Of a stretch of DNA of 64,000 nucleotides, positions 47,165 to 58,286 are shown piece by piece; position 1 is the first letter of the stretch, and the number at the start of each line of letters is the position of its first letter. Source of the DNA: Knufia peltigerae. Taxonomy: Eukaryota; Ascomycota; Eurotiomycetes; Chaetothyriales; Trichomeriaceae. The position numbers were made by a program, and so were the translations under genes. The DNA lies in the NCBI GenBank assembly GCA_030247855.1, contig JAPDRN010000145.1, positions 1 to 64,000 on the forward strand, given 5' to 3'. The notes under the pieces are model-generated. The model did not search any database. It had not been told where the DNA came from and worked only from the letters and a program-made list of their open reading frames with translations.

Positions 47165-48565
47165 CTAGCTGGAAATGACATAAGTTGCAGTGCCCGAAAT
47201 GATCGAGACCTAGTTGTCATGTTAGTAACATATTCATGAGACTTGAAATCGGGTAAAAAAACTTACAGTGCAACCCTGTGAATTGCATCCAGTAGCTCCG
47301 CAGTACTGTCCATTCGAGTACTTGCAAGATCCTGACAGGTTGCCTTGCAACTCCACGGTTCCTTGATATTGAGCGCTGGTGGTTGGAGAGTTTTGGAAGA
47401 TTGACAGCCAGGTGGTGCCATCCTTGGCTCCAACGCCAAAGTTGATCGGCGCGTAGTTACCCAGAGGAGTACCTGGAGATCCCCACTGGCAAGCTTGCGA
47501 AGCTGGGTATCCAATAGGGTTGAGGTAATATTGTGCCGAGGTCGACTTCCCTTGCCAGGTGTAGTAGGTTGAGGCGTCAGGAACGGTCAAGGCCTCAGTC
47601 TCGCCGGGTTGTAGTTCGACTGGAACAGTTTCAGACTCGGTACCAGGATAATCTGTTCGGCAGATGGCAACCACGCCGCCGGCATTGTTTTGTGCTTGAA
47701 CACCACCAACACCAGGAATGCAAAGTTTGCTGGAGAGTGCCGAGTTGGTCAAGTGTAGCTTTCCACCCTGGCACTGGAGACCACCAACCGATTCGCCGGA
47801 TGATCCTTGGAGGTTGGGAGGCCATTGAGACTTTTGGTAGCCTGGCGGGCATGCATAGGAGCACATCATGCCTTCTGTGCAAGATTGTCCAGAGATACCA
47901 GTAACGATTTTGCCGACGACACCACCAACGATGTTGGGATTTTGCAGACCACTCCAGCCACCAAGACCCAGGTAGGGAAGTTGAACGGCACCGTATTGGG
48001 ACGGGAAGTCGGAGCAAGAGAGTGTTCCATCTGGGAAGTCTGAGTTGACACCAGAGCCGCCAGATGAGGGAGCACCCCAAGAACCTTGAGAAGGCTGTGA
48101 GCCCCAGCCGCCGCCACTTGCGGAACTAGGAGCGGAACTAGGAGCACTCCAGCCAGAGCTGGAAGAAGGTGCTGCCCAGAATTCTGCTGGGGTGCTGCTT
48201 GCCGCGGCGACAGAGGTAGTAGTGGCGGCGCTGGCGGCGCTTGTCGTGCTGGAGCTGGAAGCCGTCGTCGAGCTGGTCCAGGCCATCCAGGTGCTTGAAG
48301 CGGCGGTCGAAGATGAGCAGACACCTGGATCCTGGCCGTCCACAAATTTGAGCTCGTTGTCTTCAATACCACTGCAAACTTCTTCGGCAGAGATTGGCTG
48401 TCCATTCAACATATATGCATATTCAGTAGGACCAGGAGCCCAGCTGGTGACGGTGGAAACATCGCGTGCTTCGTGCTTGTGGAAGTGTCGGTGTCCGTGG
48501 TTGTGAGGTTGCGCGAGGGCGACCGTGGCAGAGGCTGCCGTCAAGGCAACAGAGGTGACTTTCAT
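47165..48565 (-). CDS. SUN-family secreted cell-wall protein (Sim1/Uth1/Nca3/Sun4 type), 447 aa
   Basis: Two exons, in phase: 48565-47267 and 47209-47165, with a TACTAAC branch site. The start was chosen at MKVTSVALTAASATVALAQ, a clear signal peptide; an in-frame Met nine codons upstream would spoil it. Next come a His-rich stretch (PHNHGHRHFHKHE) and a Ser/Thr/Ala/Gly-rich linker, probably O-glycosylated. The C-terminal SUN domain begins near FPDGTLSCSDFPSQYGAVQL and includes GMMCSYACPPGYQKSQWP and KYSNGQYCGATGCNSQGCT, with the family's Cys pattern. The short last exon finishes it (SIISGTATYVISS). SUN proteins act on beta-1,3-glucan and affect septation and cell-wall remodelling. Confidence 0.94.
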
Positions 48566-50332
48566 AGTGAGCGATTGTCGTGGGACCTTCAATGTGACTA
48601 GTCTATCGAAGACTGCTTTGGGATTTGATCAAGTGGAAGTTCAGTCGGGGTTACTGGATACGAGGGTAGACGTGTCTGGATAACTGTCAGCTTTCTTTCT
48701 TTGTCTCGCTTTCATTGACCCTCGCGGCCAACAACAAAGAACACGACAACAGGAACAGGCAGGATGAGCCACACACCCGTTCGCGATCAGGGGGGGCCAA
48801 CATACAAAGCCGAAGACTCATATGACCAATGCTGGAATGCTGAACGGAAGGGGTTTGCAAGTCCGTGAGTTTGAAGGCGCGTCGTGTGAGGAAGCGTTGG
48901 CAGTGAAGAGCAGTGAAATGAATGGCACGAGAGAAATGTCTCTCTGGTAAGGAACGTGAGCCAACTGAGGGCGAGGGAGGAAGTTGATGAAGAACTGGAC
49001 AGGACTCTCAGAAAAGAACAGGGCAATTCCAAGATACAGAAGGAGGGAGGAGGAAAGACAGGACTGCTGGGCGACAGCCTGGGCATTTGGCTGCGGCCGC
49101 TTGGACTGGGGCAAGTGATGGATGTTGGTAGCGTCTGCGTCTTAGGAATTTCAGGAACAGGCCTAGTGCGACGGCTGGTACAGGGGCCAGGAGAGGCCAG
49201 CAGTGGTCAATTACGCCTAAACCACGGGCCCAGCGCAGGGAAGCCCTGCCACTAACAGGGGCCCGCGTCCCATCAAAGAGATTGCACTCCACCCTCGATC
49301 GTCAACTAACATTGTCTCCCTTCCCTTGAAGCCCCGTCATTGGGTTCCGCCTTCACACGTACGAAGTACTCCGTACATACAATGAATCGCGCTTTGAGCT
49401 AGTCCGTCTATAGCCGCCTTGTCTGTCCCATGGTCGTTGTCGTTCGTCTCCTTGCAATTACCAAAGAAGCGAGAGTGTTGCGACTGGCGAAAGAGAGGCT
49501 GACGAAACATCTACACCAGAACATGCAGAACAGTAATTACACAACGACTGGAGACGAATAATCCGTACTTGATCCGTACGGGGGGATACAAGTAGATAGA
49601 CACTCGCTTGTCCCAACCCAAATCTCGCGTCTGCAAAGGGGTAATGAGGGTAGTACTTCTTCGTAGAACAAGATACGACTACGCCTACGAGCAAGGAACG
49701 ACGGGGAAGTTCCAATTGAGCCCCAAAATCTCATTGTGAGTGCTTGTGATTCGTACTCTGCCCAGTGCACCGTATCACAGCTTGCGAGATCTCGATCAAT
49801 AATACTCCGTAGGTGCAGTCAGCTTGGAGACTCCGCGTGCAACCTTGTTTATTGATGAAGATCATGAAAGAGAACGAGACTTTCTGATCAAACCTGCAAT
49901 GAAGATCATGGCTGGCACTTACGAGTACACCTGCTACGAGTACCCGTCCTGTCAGTATCCGGAGGACGCCCCTGAGCCTCGCTGGATCCAGTGATCTCTG
50001 GACGCCACCTACACCGACTGAGCAGGCTGAGATTTCGTTCCATCATTGGCTGGATACGTGCCATGGCTGGGTGCACAGAGGCAGTTTCTACAGGAAAGGG
50101 ATGTGTAGCATTCCATCCTCATTGCATCATGCCGCCGTCCATTGACCTCTGTGTGACCCGATGGGCGTAGCAAACAACAAATCCGTAACCTAGTCATACA
50201 CACAATCCATCGGGCCAAAATTCCTCACATCAGCTGTGTCGATGCTGTCACTCAGCCCGTCATAGCTGTCGATGCTTGGATCGTGTGGCTCATGCACACA
50301 CCATCATCATGCACCCAAGTCAAGTTGACGAT
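48566..50332. other. Long intergenic region
   Basis: 1.8 kb upstream of the SUN gene. It has TACTCCGTA motifs at 49367 and 49803. No gene supported. Confidence 0.55.
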
Positions 50333-50644
50333 AGGTATTCGCACGCCTACCTCTGCATTACGCACAAGGCTATACTTACTAATGGAGCACCTTTAATCGT
50401 CATTCGCTATAGAGATATCTTTGCGAGAAGCACGCGACTGAGAGTAATGATTTAATAGTTATTATTGTCCTTGTTGGTGTCTCGGTGCTTGTCATTCTCA
50501 TTGTCCGTAAAAGTGTCTCTTGACTTACTTGAAGTTTATCGGTTACCATTTAATCATATTGATATTAAAGAATGACATTTGGGGAGCACCCCAAAGATAT
50601 AGGTAGCCTTGTGCGTAATGCAAAGATAGGTGTGCGTAATACCT
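50333..50644. mobile_element. MITE-like element with inverted terminal repeats
   Basis: 312 bp bounded by AGGTATT at 50333 and AATACCT ending at 50644. The left arm reads about 40 bp inward and includes TGCATTACGCACAAGGCTA (50354-50372). The right arm carries the inverse of the same sequence (about 50603-50621). Across the arms there are only a few transitions and one indel. The interior is AT-rich and non-coding. No clear target-site duplication is seen. A small non-autonomous DNA transposon is the best reading; no transposase is in the window. Confidence 0.75.
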
Positions 50645-50689
50645 GTCGCTAACTTTTATGCCCCAACTTGTCTAAGCACTCTTCGCAGG

Positions 50690-50790
50690 CGCTCTCTCTC
50701 TCTCTCTCATGGAGGTGTTGGAGCCCTGATCGCTCTCAAGTCAATGTGTGCTCTAAGCATTCGCTTTAGAGCCCAGTCATATCTCATAAA
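50690..50790 (-). pseudogene. Relic copy of the 3' coding end of the adjacent coiled-coil gene
   Basis: The minus strand encodes ALKRMLRAHIDLRAIRAPTP followed by a stop. It parallels ALMRMLRAHIGLRATRTPSP at the end of the gene that stops at 50831. The copy begins around NPYEFMRYDW and lies about 145 bp downstream of its source. Confidence 0.75.
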
Positions 50791-50830
50791 CTCATACGGA
50801 TTGTTTCATTACTCTTCGTTACAATGCCGT

Positions 50831-51417
50831 TCATCTCTTTCTCTCGTGAGGGCTTGGAGTTCTGGTGGCTCTCAAGCCAATGTGTGCTCTAAGCATCCGC
50901 ATCAGAGCCTCCTGGTTTTCACGAGGTCTGTACTGAATGTCTAGCTGCTGCAAAAGTCCTCTAAGGCGACGTCGATTCAGGCCTTCGAGTTCATCCACCG
51001 TTAGAGGAAAATAAGGGATGCCTTCACCAGTGACGGGATTCAAGAAGGGTGATAGATTGGGTGTGCGATTCTCCATATGGGCATTCTGAACTCGGGCTGC
51101 GTTGTTATGATTCCTGTATAGATTTAGTATAGTCATGTACGAGCGTTTGGAATCGGTACATACGACACACGCATCATTGTCATGAGATCTCGTCGAACGT
51201 TGCCCACGTCTCGTTGAACATTGCCAACCTCTCGTCGAACGTTCGCAATGCTTTCTTGAAGAGCGATCTCCATTCTAGCGGACTGCTCTCGTATTGCTCT
51301 CATCTCGTTCAAGATCTCTTGGCCGCCAGCTATCGCAGGTGTGTTCGCAATCTTAAGAATTTCGTTTGCGATAAGCTGAAAGTCTGGCTGTGGACCGAGA
51401 GGATTAGCGGCAGCCAT
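50831..51417 (-). CDS. Fungal-specific small coiled-coil protein, 178 aa
   Basis: Two exons, in phase: 51417-51164 and 51113-50831 (GTATGT donor, ATACAG acceptor). The first exon, from MAAANPLGPQPDFQLIANE, carries a near-perfect heptad repeat (NVRREVGNVQRDVGNVRRDL) after a helical lead, so it should oligomerise through a coiled coil. The second exon has an Asn-rich patch (NHNNAARVQNAHMENR), then PFLNPVTGEGIPYFPLTVDE and a Leu-rich SAP-like helical end (LRGLLQQLDIQYRPRENQ). Small fungal proteins with this order (coiled coil, 'NP-TGE-I-FP', helical end) are common, but I know no function. The 3' coding end has been partly duplicated just downstream (50690-50790). Confidence 0.82.
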
Positions 51418-53995
51418 GATGAGGTGGTGGCAGTGGAAAGGTTTGTTTTTTTCGTAGTCGAAATGGTAAGATGGTCGGTGAGCGGATTTGGAAAACCACT
51501 GTTGAGCCTCCGGCAGACTTGCCAGCCAGATATCAATGATGGTTTCCAGGTGAACAAGCCATCTTTCTCTCGTGACGAGACTGCACACAAGAAGACATCT
51601 TTCTCTTGCGACGAGACTGCATACAACAATAACAATGGTGGCTTCCTGATGAACAAGGCTGCCTCAACATCTTCGTCATGCGGAGAGATCTGGCAGTTGG
51701 AGAGATCTACTGTAGCGGTCGACAGCGCGTCTTTTGTTGGTCCGCTTCCGACGCGCACCTTTTAGGTACAAGTCCGGAGTAACTTACGGAGTAGCCCAGA
51801 CTCATCCCCTCCTCCCTGACGAGTAGCGTGTTATCGATTATCACCAACCAAACACTCGATTGGCGTCCGTGCTAAAAGGCTTGTTGTAGTCTTCAGCCCT
51901 CCTTTTGATGGGGCCACTTCAGTTTCACCATTCGACCTCCTGCAATTTGGACCATGCAAATACTTTGACACAAACGAACTCCAAACCACCACCCTCGAGT
52001 GGCCCAGCAGGTACATGAACTGCTCCGTCACAGACCTCCGATGCGTAAGTTATCAACAAGGGAAAACTTGGATTGGACTTTTGGCTCCGGAATGACTTGC
52101 AGAAGCGGGCAATTTCCCGAGCCAGAGCCTCGTATTCCCCCTTGAAGCTTGTTTCTTCATTTTTCATCAAGACACAAAGAAAATGTCAGTCTCGGAGAAC
52201 GCTCATACCAGTCCCTTTAGATGTCGGTCCCACAGACAAGGGGAAAAAAAAGAATAGCACAAAGAAAAGAACAGTCCAGTTAAACCCTTCTCCGCAGCGC
52301 AAAGGTAGCCCCGTATGGTCTGGTCGATTGGTTTCCTTGGCCACCACGGCGGACCTCAATTTTAACAATGCCCCACTCGACGACGACAACGACAACAACA
52401 GCAACCACACGTGTGAAATCCGGAACAAAAAAAGCCTACTCTGTATGCATCATGTACAGCCCCAGTGTCTATCACAGAGATATTGTAGTACTGTAGGCTC
52501 AACTTTCCACGTGTTTGGACGGAGCTTCTGGAAGTTGATCCTGTACGAGTAAGGGGAATATGTGAATGTCGACAAAACCATTGACCATCTCCATGTACGG
52601 AGTACAATCATCTTGCTCGGACTCTTGTTGACCAACTAGCACCTGGGTATTGTACGATACCTACCCCGTACGTAAGTATGGGATTGCAACCGTCTCCATC
52701 GCCGTACGGTCGCCGAGAATTAATTCGACCCAGACCTGAACAGACCACTTTGCCAATCGCCTCAAAGTCTTGTTGCCATCCTAGACTGCGGGGTTTGAGC
52801 CTTGGGAGCTGACGAAGCACACGACTTGCCAATCTACGAGTGACGCACTCCTGTGTTGTATTGTACAACATGTGAGGTACGTACTGTAGGGAGTATCTTG
52901 CCGATCAAAGCACACGACGAGACCTCCAAGGGACCGCAGGGACTCACGCGTACGACTTTACAGTGCTAATAATATGTACGGAGTACTCCCTACAAGCATA
53001 CTACTAACGGATTATTACTATGGAGTTGTTACGGAGTAATTTCATCAATCTTGTCCACGTTGACGCCAACAGATAGTTGTTCGTCAGTGTGATGACGTGT
53101 CAATCAATCATCAGCTCACTTTTTTTTTCTTTTACCTCTTGTTGTCGACTCCTCTTCTTCTACGAAAGGTACGGAAAACAATACCGAGTACACATCCAGT
53201 GTACTCCGTACATGATCTCACAGCCGAAATGAGATCAAATTCCAACCATGGTTGCATATTGGGTCCAGCCAGGTGTGGGATGAAAAAAAGAACCGTCTAA
53301 CCTGTACGGAGTATGTGGTGAACGAATCGATCCTCCTTCGCCTCCAGGTTGTCTTCTCACTTAAGGCTGGGACCGGTCCTCTTCTCCCTGAGGAGTGGGC
53401 TGGTCCTTTTCGCCCTTATCAGTGGAGCTATTCTTCGAGCTTGCTCGGTATCTGCTCACACGCCGCATAAAGTATGCGGATGGCATGAAGCGGTCACTGT
53501 GATAGTGCCTTCAATGCTTGCGAACGTTGAGTCTGTTTCCCGTCTACAAACATTCTCTCATGGGAACTTGGAAATTGAAAAATCATCTCCAAAGCCAGGG
53601 GCCATTTCGGAGAGTATGTAGGCCGCAGACAGGGTTTTCGCCGGGCTAACTAGCAAAAGATCGATGCTGATGGCTCTGTCGGCGACGTGTATGCTTCCAT
53701 CAAGGTGGTTGTGGAGGACATCACGAACCATACAAATCAGTAAAATGAGAACCACTGTTGCGTGCAAACAATGCGGTGCCACGTCTTCTCTTTATGGCCC
53801 GGAAATCCAATCTGTTACGACATTGTCAAGTAATCGCACTGAGAATCATTCCCTCCTAGAATGGTATTGACAGAAGGGTGTATGTCGTACCGAACTCGAA
53901 CAGCCATCCAATCAAAACGATGTGCGCGACGATAGTGAGCATCTATTGGATCTGCGGCAAACTGATTACATCTTGCCGCAAAAGATCCAACAGGG
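51418..53995. other. Long intergenic region dense in TACGGAGTA motifs
   Basis: 2.6 kb without a supported gene. It has six exact TACGGAGTA/TACTCCGTA copies, at 51785, 52596, 52977, 53030, 53202 and 53305. Five of them lie within 720 bp, the densest group in the window. Confidence 0.6.
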
Positions 53996-55720
53996 ATGCC
54001 GGCCTCAATGGGCTTTGCTTGGGAACGCGTGACTGAAGTGTATCAAAATTGTTCTCACAACGCAAGAATTGAAGTCATCCCTGGTCAGGCCCCTTGCACC
54101 GGCCATAGCTCTGTCGAACTAGAAGATCACTTATGCTTGACCCCGGCGCTCATCTCGCTCGACTTTATGGACATCAACAACCCCATCGAAGTCATTCACG
54201 ACGTCCGGAAGCGGCTCTGGATCGAGCGTGTCAACCAAGCTCGCGTTGCAGGCCACATGACGAGCTGGATGTCGTCCTTGCATCCCAAAAAGCTCGAGTG
54301 TAGGCTGGATTGCAAGGCCCTCAACGGTTCGTACAACTTGTGCCAGAGGTTACGCTTTTGCGACGGCACCACCTGGCTGCTCCGTATGCCCATCGTCGGC
54401 AGCGTCTGCGACGAGTACGCCGACGAGAAGGTTGCAATGGAGGTGGAGGCACAGAGCCTCCTCCGCGACAAGAACGTCCCCGTGCCGGGCGTCATTGTCG
54501 GGGGGCTGACAGCTGCTAATCCGCTCGGCCTGGGACCCTATGTCGTGATGGATTTCGTCGAGGGGGCCAGCGTCAACACCCTACTGCGAGAGCAGCAGCA
54601 CGACACCAGATGGCTCAGAGATGACATTTGCGATGATGATGTCGAGTTCCTCTCCCGACAGTTCGCCCGTATCCTCCTCCATATTTTCCAGATCGACTTT
54701 CCTACGCTCGGTAGCCTCCCGACCCCCGTGACCGTATTCAACGCTCCTGTCCGACCCCTGACTTTCAAGGCGCACGACATTCTGCAAACCGGAGGTGTCA
54801 ACACTTTCGGTATGGCCTTTTTAATTTTTAGTTTGGCCTTTTTTCCCCTTTCTCCCTGGTTTTATATCTGCCATGCTAGCGGCAATACTCTCGCTTGCAT
54901 GAGAAAGAAACAAACAACTGATTCTATGATTGTTCTTCAGGCGACCGTACCAAAGGCTTCGCTGATACTGCTGATTACTTCTGCCATCTGGTCAACCAAG
55001 ACTGGGAGCAATTCCAACGCCAGCCCAACTCAGGTGGCGGTCCCACCGTCACCCAGGCCAAATATGCTGCTTTTCTAGCTCTCCAGTCCGTCGCCCCGAA
55101 GCTTGTCGAACCTGGCTACGCCTCTGGTCCCTATAAGCTCGTCTGTGACGATCCCGGCCTCACTAACCTTATCGTTCGGAGCGCAGACGACCTCACTGTG
55201 GTCGGGGTCGTGGACCTCGAATGGTCGTACGCCGGCCCGGCGCAGCTCTTTGGCCCCCTGGTGGCTATTGCAAGACCGGCTCAACAACTACGACACCTTC
55301 CTTAACAAAGAAGAGGCCCCTAGATTTTTGGGGAGGTATCTGCGGAACCTGGACGTGTTCAAGACCGTGCTCGATGAAGAGGAGGCGCGGACACCGGGCC
55401 AGCAAACCATGGAGCTATCTCGATTGGGGAGGCACTCCGAGAAGTCGGGGAGCATGTGGCTGCACATGTTGCTGTCGTGGGGGTTCAATCACCCAGACAG
55501 CCTACCCTTCGCGCAACTTCAGGTGCGCCTTGAGCGGGAGCGGTGGAAGGAGCTGGAGGAGGGCCACCACGGAAAGGAGGCAAGAGAGTTCACGGAACGG
55601 AAGCTAGCGGAATTAGACAAATATGATGAGACAGTGGAGAGGATTGTGTGCATGCAGGATGATTTGGAGAATGGGAAGATGACGATAGAGGCATTCGTTG
55701 CAGTATTGAAAGTCGTATGA
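53996..55720 (+). pseudogene. APH-family phosphotransferase with a frameshift near 55250
   Basis: Exon 1 is 53996-54809 and exon 2 begins at 54941. The intron is normal (GTATGG donor, CTTCAG acceptor). The start could instead be the Met at 54167 (MDINNPIEVIHD). Motifs: GSYNLCQRLRFCDGTTWLLR (N lobe), EKVAMEVEAQSLL, GLGPYVVMDFVEG (hinge), KLVCDDPGLTNLIV (catalytic loop) and VGVVDLEWSYAGPAQLF (metal-binding Asp). Directly after AGPAQLF the frame must shift by +1 (between 55249 and 55256) to reach APWWLLQDRLNNYDTF, the segment that follows in relatives. From there the reading is open to 55720. Read as it stands, the protein stops near 55303. One assembly or base-calling error would make it a whole gene of about 530 aa. 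Confidence 0.8.
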
Positions 55721-55747
55721 TAAAAACGCACATCGCAACGAACGGAT

Positions 55748-56296
55748 CTACTCCAACTCCACATCAACATCATCGACACAAAACTCCCAATCCATGTCAA
55801 GGTCGTTGTAATGAAAATCGGCCCAGATCTCCAACCTCTCCAGCCCATCCCAGACCCTCCCACTGAATTCTTGCAGTCGAACATCCAACACATCGTGATA
55901 ACCGGCTGGAAAGTCCACTTCCCATGCCAAAGTCGAGGAGTCGGCCCGAATACCTTTCAGGTGAATGGTGACCAACCCAAGCGGGAGATCCAGCGGTTTG
56001 ATTTTCAAGGTGTGGACTGTAAAAGTGCCACCGGCTTCGTCTTGGTGTCGAAATGACGGTTTCCGATCAGACCGAGAGTGGAGGGACTTGTCGTCGCTGG
56101 GGGTGTTCGACTTGAAATTCTCCCTTGTGCCGTACAAAGCATTCGGTTTGGACACGGCACAGTTTGTGTCTCCTGGCCAGATGATACCCTTGAGACCAGC
56201 ATCGGACGGGTCAAAGGCATAGAAACCATCAAAGATCAGACCGTTGTAAGGGGTTGAGATATTGCCAAAGGCGTCTGTGGTTTTGATATCGTCAAA
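55748..56296 (-). CDS. Uncharacterised fungal protein, C-terminal exon (5' exon unresolved)
   Basis: A 183-codon exon, including the stop, follows a TGTGACAG acceptor. It encodes FDDIKTTDAFGNISTPYNGL, then FDGFYAFDPSDAGLKGIIWP, then KPNALYGTRENF and a C-terminal beta-rich part (TVHTLKIKPLDLPLGLVTIH and EVDFPAGYHDVLDVRLQEF), ending WEFCVDDVDVELE. This is the pattern of a fungal family of small, often secreted proteins of unknown function. Upstream, around 56400-56480, the minus strand can encode a hydrophobic stretch (HALSLIYFLCSVCF) that would suit a signal peptide, but no in-frame Met was found, so the first exon is left open. It is convergent with the APH-like gene, only 27 bp away. Confidence 0.65.
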   Translation of the reverse strand, partial: FDDIKTTDAFGNISTPYNGLIFDGFYAFDPSDAGLKGIIWPGDTNCAVSKPNALYGTRENFKSNTPSDDKSLHSRSDRKPSFRHQDEAGGTFTVHTLKIKPLDLPLGLVTIHLKGIRADSSTLAWEVDFPAGYHDVLDVRLQEFSGRVWDGLERLEIWADFHYNDLDMDWEFCVDDVDVELE

Positions 56297-57239
56297 CTGT
56301 CACACGAGTTTTAGCTCTCCGTGCGGAAAACGGTTGATATCAAGGGGATCACAAACGTTCAAGATGTTCGAGTCTTCACCAGTTCCAACGAATACTTGGT
56401 CTGAAACGGCCGAAACATTCTCGAAGCAAACGCTACAGAGAAAGTATATCAAAGACAAAGCGTGCAACCTCAATATACTTCGGATAATGGCGTTCCTGGG
56501 ATATGATGAACATGAGATATTGACTCTTTCTGGAGGGTCCGTACGAGTTCATTCCAGCACAGATGAATTGTGATAGTCTTGAGGGGTGCAGTGTCGCAGT
56601 AGAACCATGTAGATGAATATATATTCTTCCCGACTCACCTTTTCTGGAAAGTTGCCGCTGTTTGTCCTCGGACTTGTAGAAGTACGTCCATGATATTGTC
56701 TCTGGGTTCTCCAGAAACTCAAAAAGGCCTCATCAGCTCAAAAGAATCAGACTCTTGGTTGCTCTGTACATACAAACCAACCCATAGGAGAGTCTGATAT
56801 TCGTCAACTCCATGAATTCTGCCTGCCGACGTAGGTACCTCTTACCTTAGGTAAGCGTGGGGAAGTACCTTGGGAAGGTACAATACCTGAGTTTAGCCTA
56901 GTACTTCCTCGAACTACGGAGTACTTCGACAACTCCAAAAATGCTCTATGCTGCATCCGTAACTATCACGCAATTTCGAGGGTTTATGAAGCCATCCAAA
57001 TCTACTCTACACCATACGATCGACTCTGATTTCACCTGTAACGGCTGTCCGTGGCTGACGCCCAGAGCCCTTTCCTAGGCTGTTCTGGGCTTCCTCCGTG
57101 AACACTCTCCAATCACACGAAGGTGTTCTGGAGTAGATGTACCCGGATTCACGACAAACGACACCCAGGCATTGTGCGACCGACTTGACCTAAATCCCCC
57201 TTATCAAGATCTCGCTAGGCGCATGTAGGTTTTATACCC
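56297..57239. other. Intergenic
   Basis: Contains the unresolved 5' part of the preceding minus-strand gene and the promoter of the DUF202 gene. TACCT/AGGTA palindromes lie at 56832-56890 and TACGGAGTA at 56925. Confidence 0.5.
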
Positions 57240-58286
57240 ATGTCTTCTCACGACCGCCAGCAAAATGGATCTCCAGAACCACTCTCCTCCTCTCCGTCCT
57301 CCTCCTTGACCTCTGCGAATTCCGAGGCAGACCAAAGCCGTCCTGTCCAGCCCGCGCACCCCGCCATCAGTCGATCCTCGAGCGTTCGATTCTCGGAAGG
57401 GACCAAGAAAGGTCACTCGCCGCCTCCCATGCCGCGTTATCCTCGGACTTCGGGCGATTCCGACGAAGTGACCCCGATCCGCACCGCAGACGGCCAGTCT
57501 GATCGGCGCTATAACACAGAGTCGAGAGATCCGTTGCCAGCAGGGGCGACGCCAGAAGACAGCGCACAGCAAGACCAAAATGGAAACGAGGAGGGCAAGC
57601 CGGGCTGGCTGAAGAGAATGGTAGAGAAATACGGCTCCATCTCGCTGGAAAACAAAGGCTCGGTCGCGAGAGACCATCTGGCGCTCGAGAGGACATTTCT
57701 AGCCTGGCTACGGACCAGCTTAGCGTTTGCCAGTATCGGCATCGCAATCACACAGCTCTTTCGTCTCAACTCATCGATCGCAAAGTCGTCCCAAGAAACG
57801 ACACCTGCCATGATGATGACGACGACCAGCGAACAGATGCCCTTCTCGCCGATGATCGGACAAGCAGTTCCTGCAGAACTGATTCCATATCTTCAGCAAC
57901 TTGCCGCGAATGCCGCACCACCACCGCCAGTCCCGACACTGGGGCCGACGTTGCTCGACCAGGTCCTTCTTCTGCCGGCGCCCGACGCAAATGGGCGTCA
58001 GGTCGTTCGGAGGGATGAGTCGATGGCCTCTCAGGTCAACGAGGATCAGGCTGCCAGACTTCGACATGTAGGCAAGCCTCTCGGTGCTACGTTCTTGGGC
58101 ATTTCGATTGTTATTTTATTCATAGGCTTCCATCGATACTTTGAATCTCAGCACTGGATCATTCGAGGGAAGTTCCCGGCAAGTCGCGGGAGTATCTTCA
58201 TTGTCGGCACTATCGCTGGGGCTCTTATTGTCGCCAGTCTGGCTGTTGTACTTGCCATATCACCCAATCGTTACGAGAAGAAGTGA
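57240..58286 (+). CDS. DUF202 (YidH-type) membrane protein, 348 aa
   Basis: Single exon. The first 120 residues are a polar, disordered Ser/Pro-rich tail. After WLKRMVEKYGSISLENKGSV comes the DUF202 signature ARDHLALERTFLAWLRTSLA, followed by the first helix (FASIGIAITQLF). A hydrophilic Pro/Met insertion of about 90 residues then separates it from helix 2 (LGATFLGISIVILFIGFHRY) and helix 3 (IFIVGTIAGALIVASLAVVL). The RTxLAWLRT core is that of the small membrane domain also found at the C terminus of the vacuolar VTC complex proteins. The long insertion between helices 1 and 2 is usual for this fungal type. Role unknown; a vacuolar or plasma membrane position is likely. Confidence 0.9.
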   Translation: MSSHDRQQNGSPEPLSSSPSSSLTSANSEADQSRPVQPAHPAISRSSSVRFSEGTKKGHSPPPMPRYPRTSGDSDEVTPIRTADGQSDRRYNTESRDPLPAGATPEDSAQQDQNGNEEGKPGWLKRMVEKYGSISLENKGSVARDHLALERTFLAWLRTSLAFASIGIAITQLFRLNSSIAKSSQETTPAMMMTTTSEQMPFSPMIGQAVPAELIPYLQQLAANAAPPPPVPTLGPTLLDQVLLLPAPDANGRQVVRRDESMASQVNEDQAARLRHVGKPLGATFLGISIVILFIGFHRYFESQHWIIRGKFPASRGSIFIVGTIAGALIVASLAVVLAISPNRYEKK

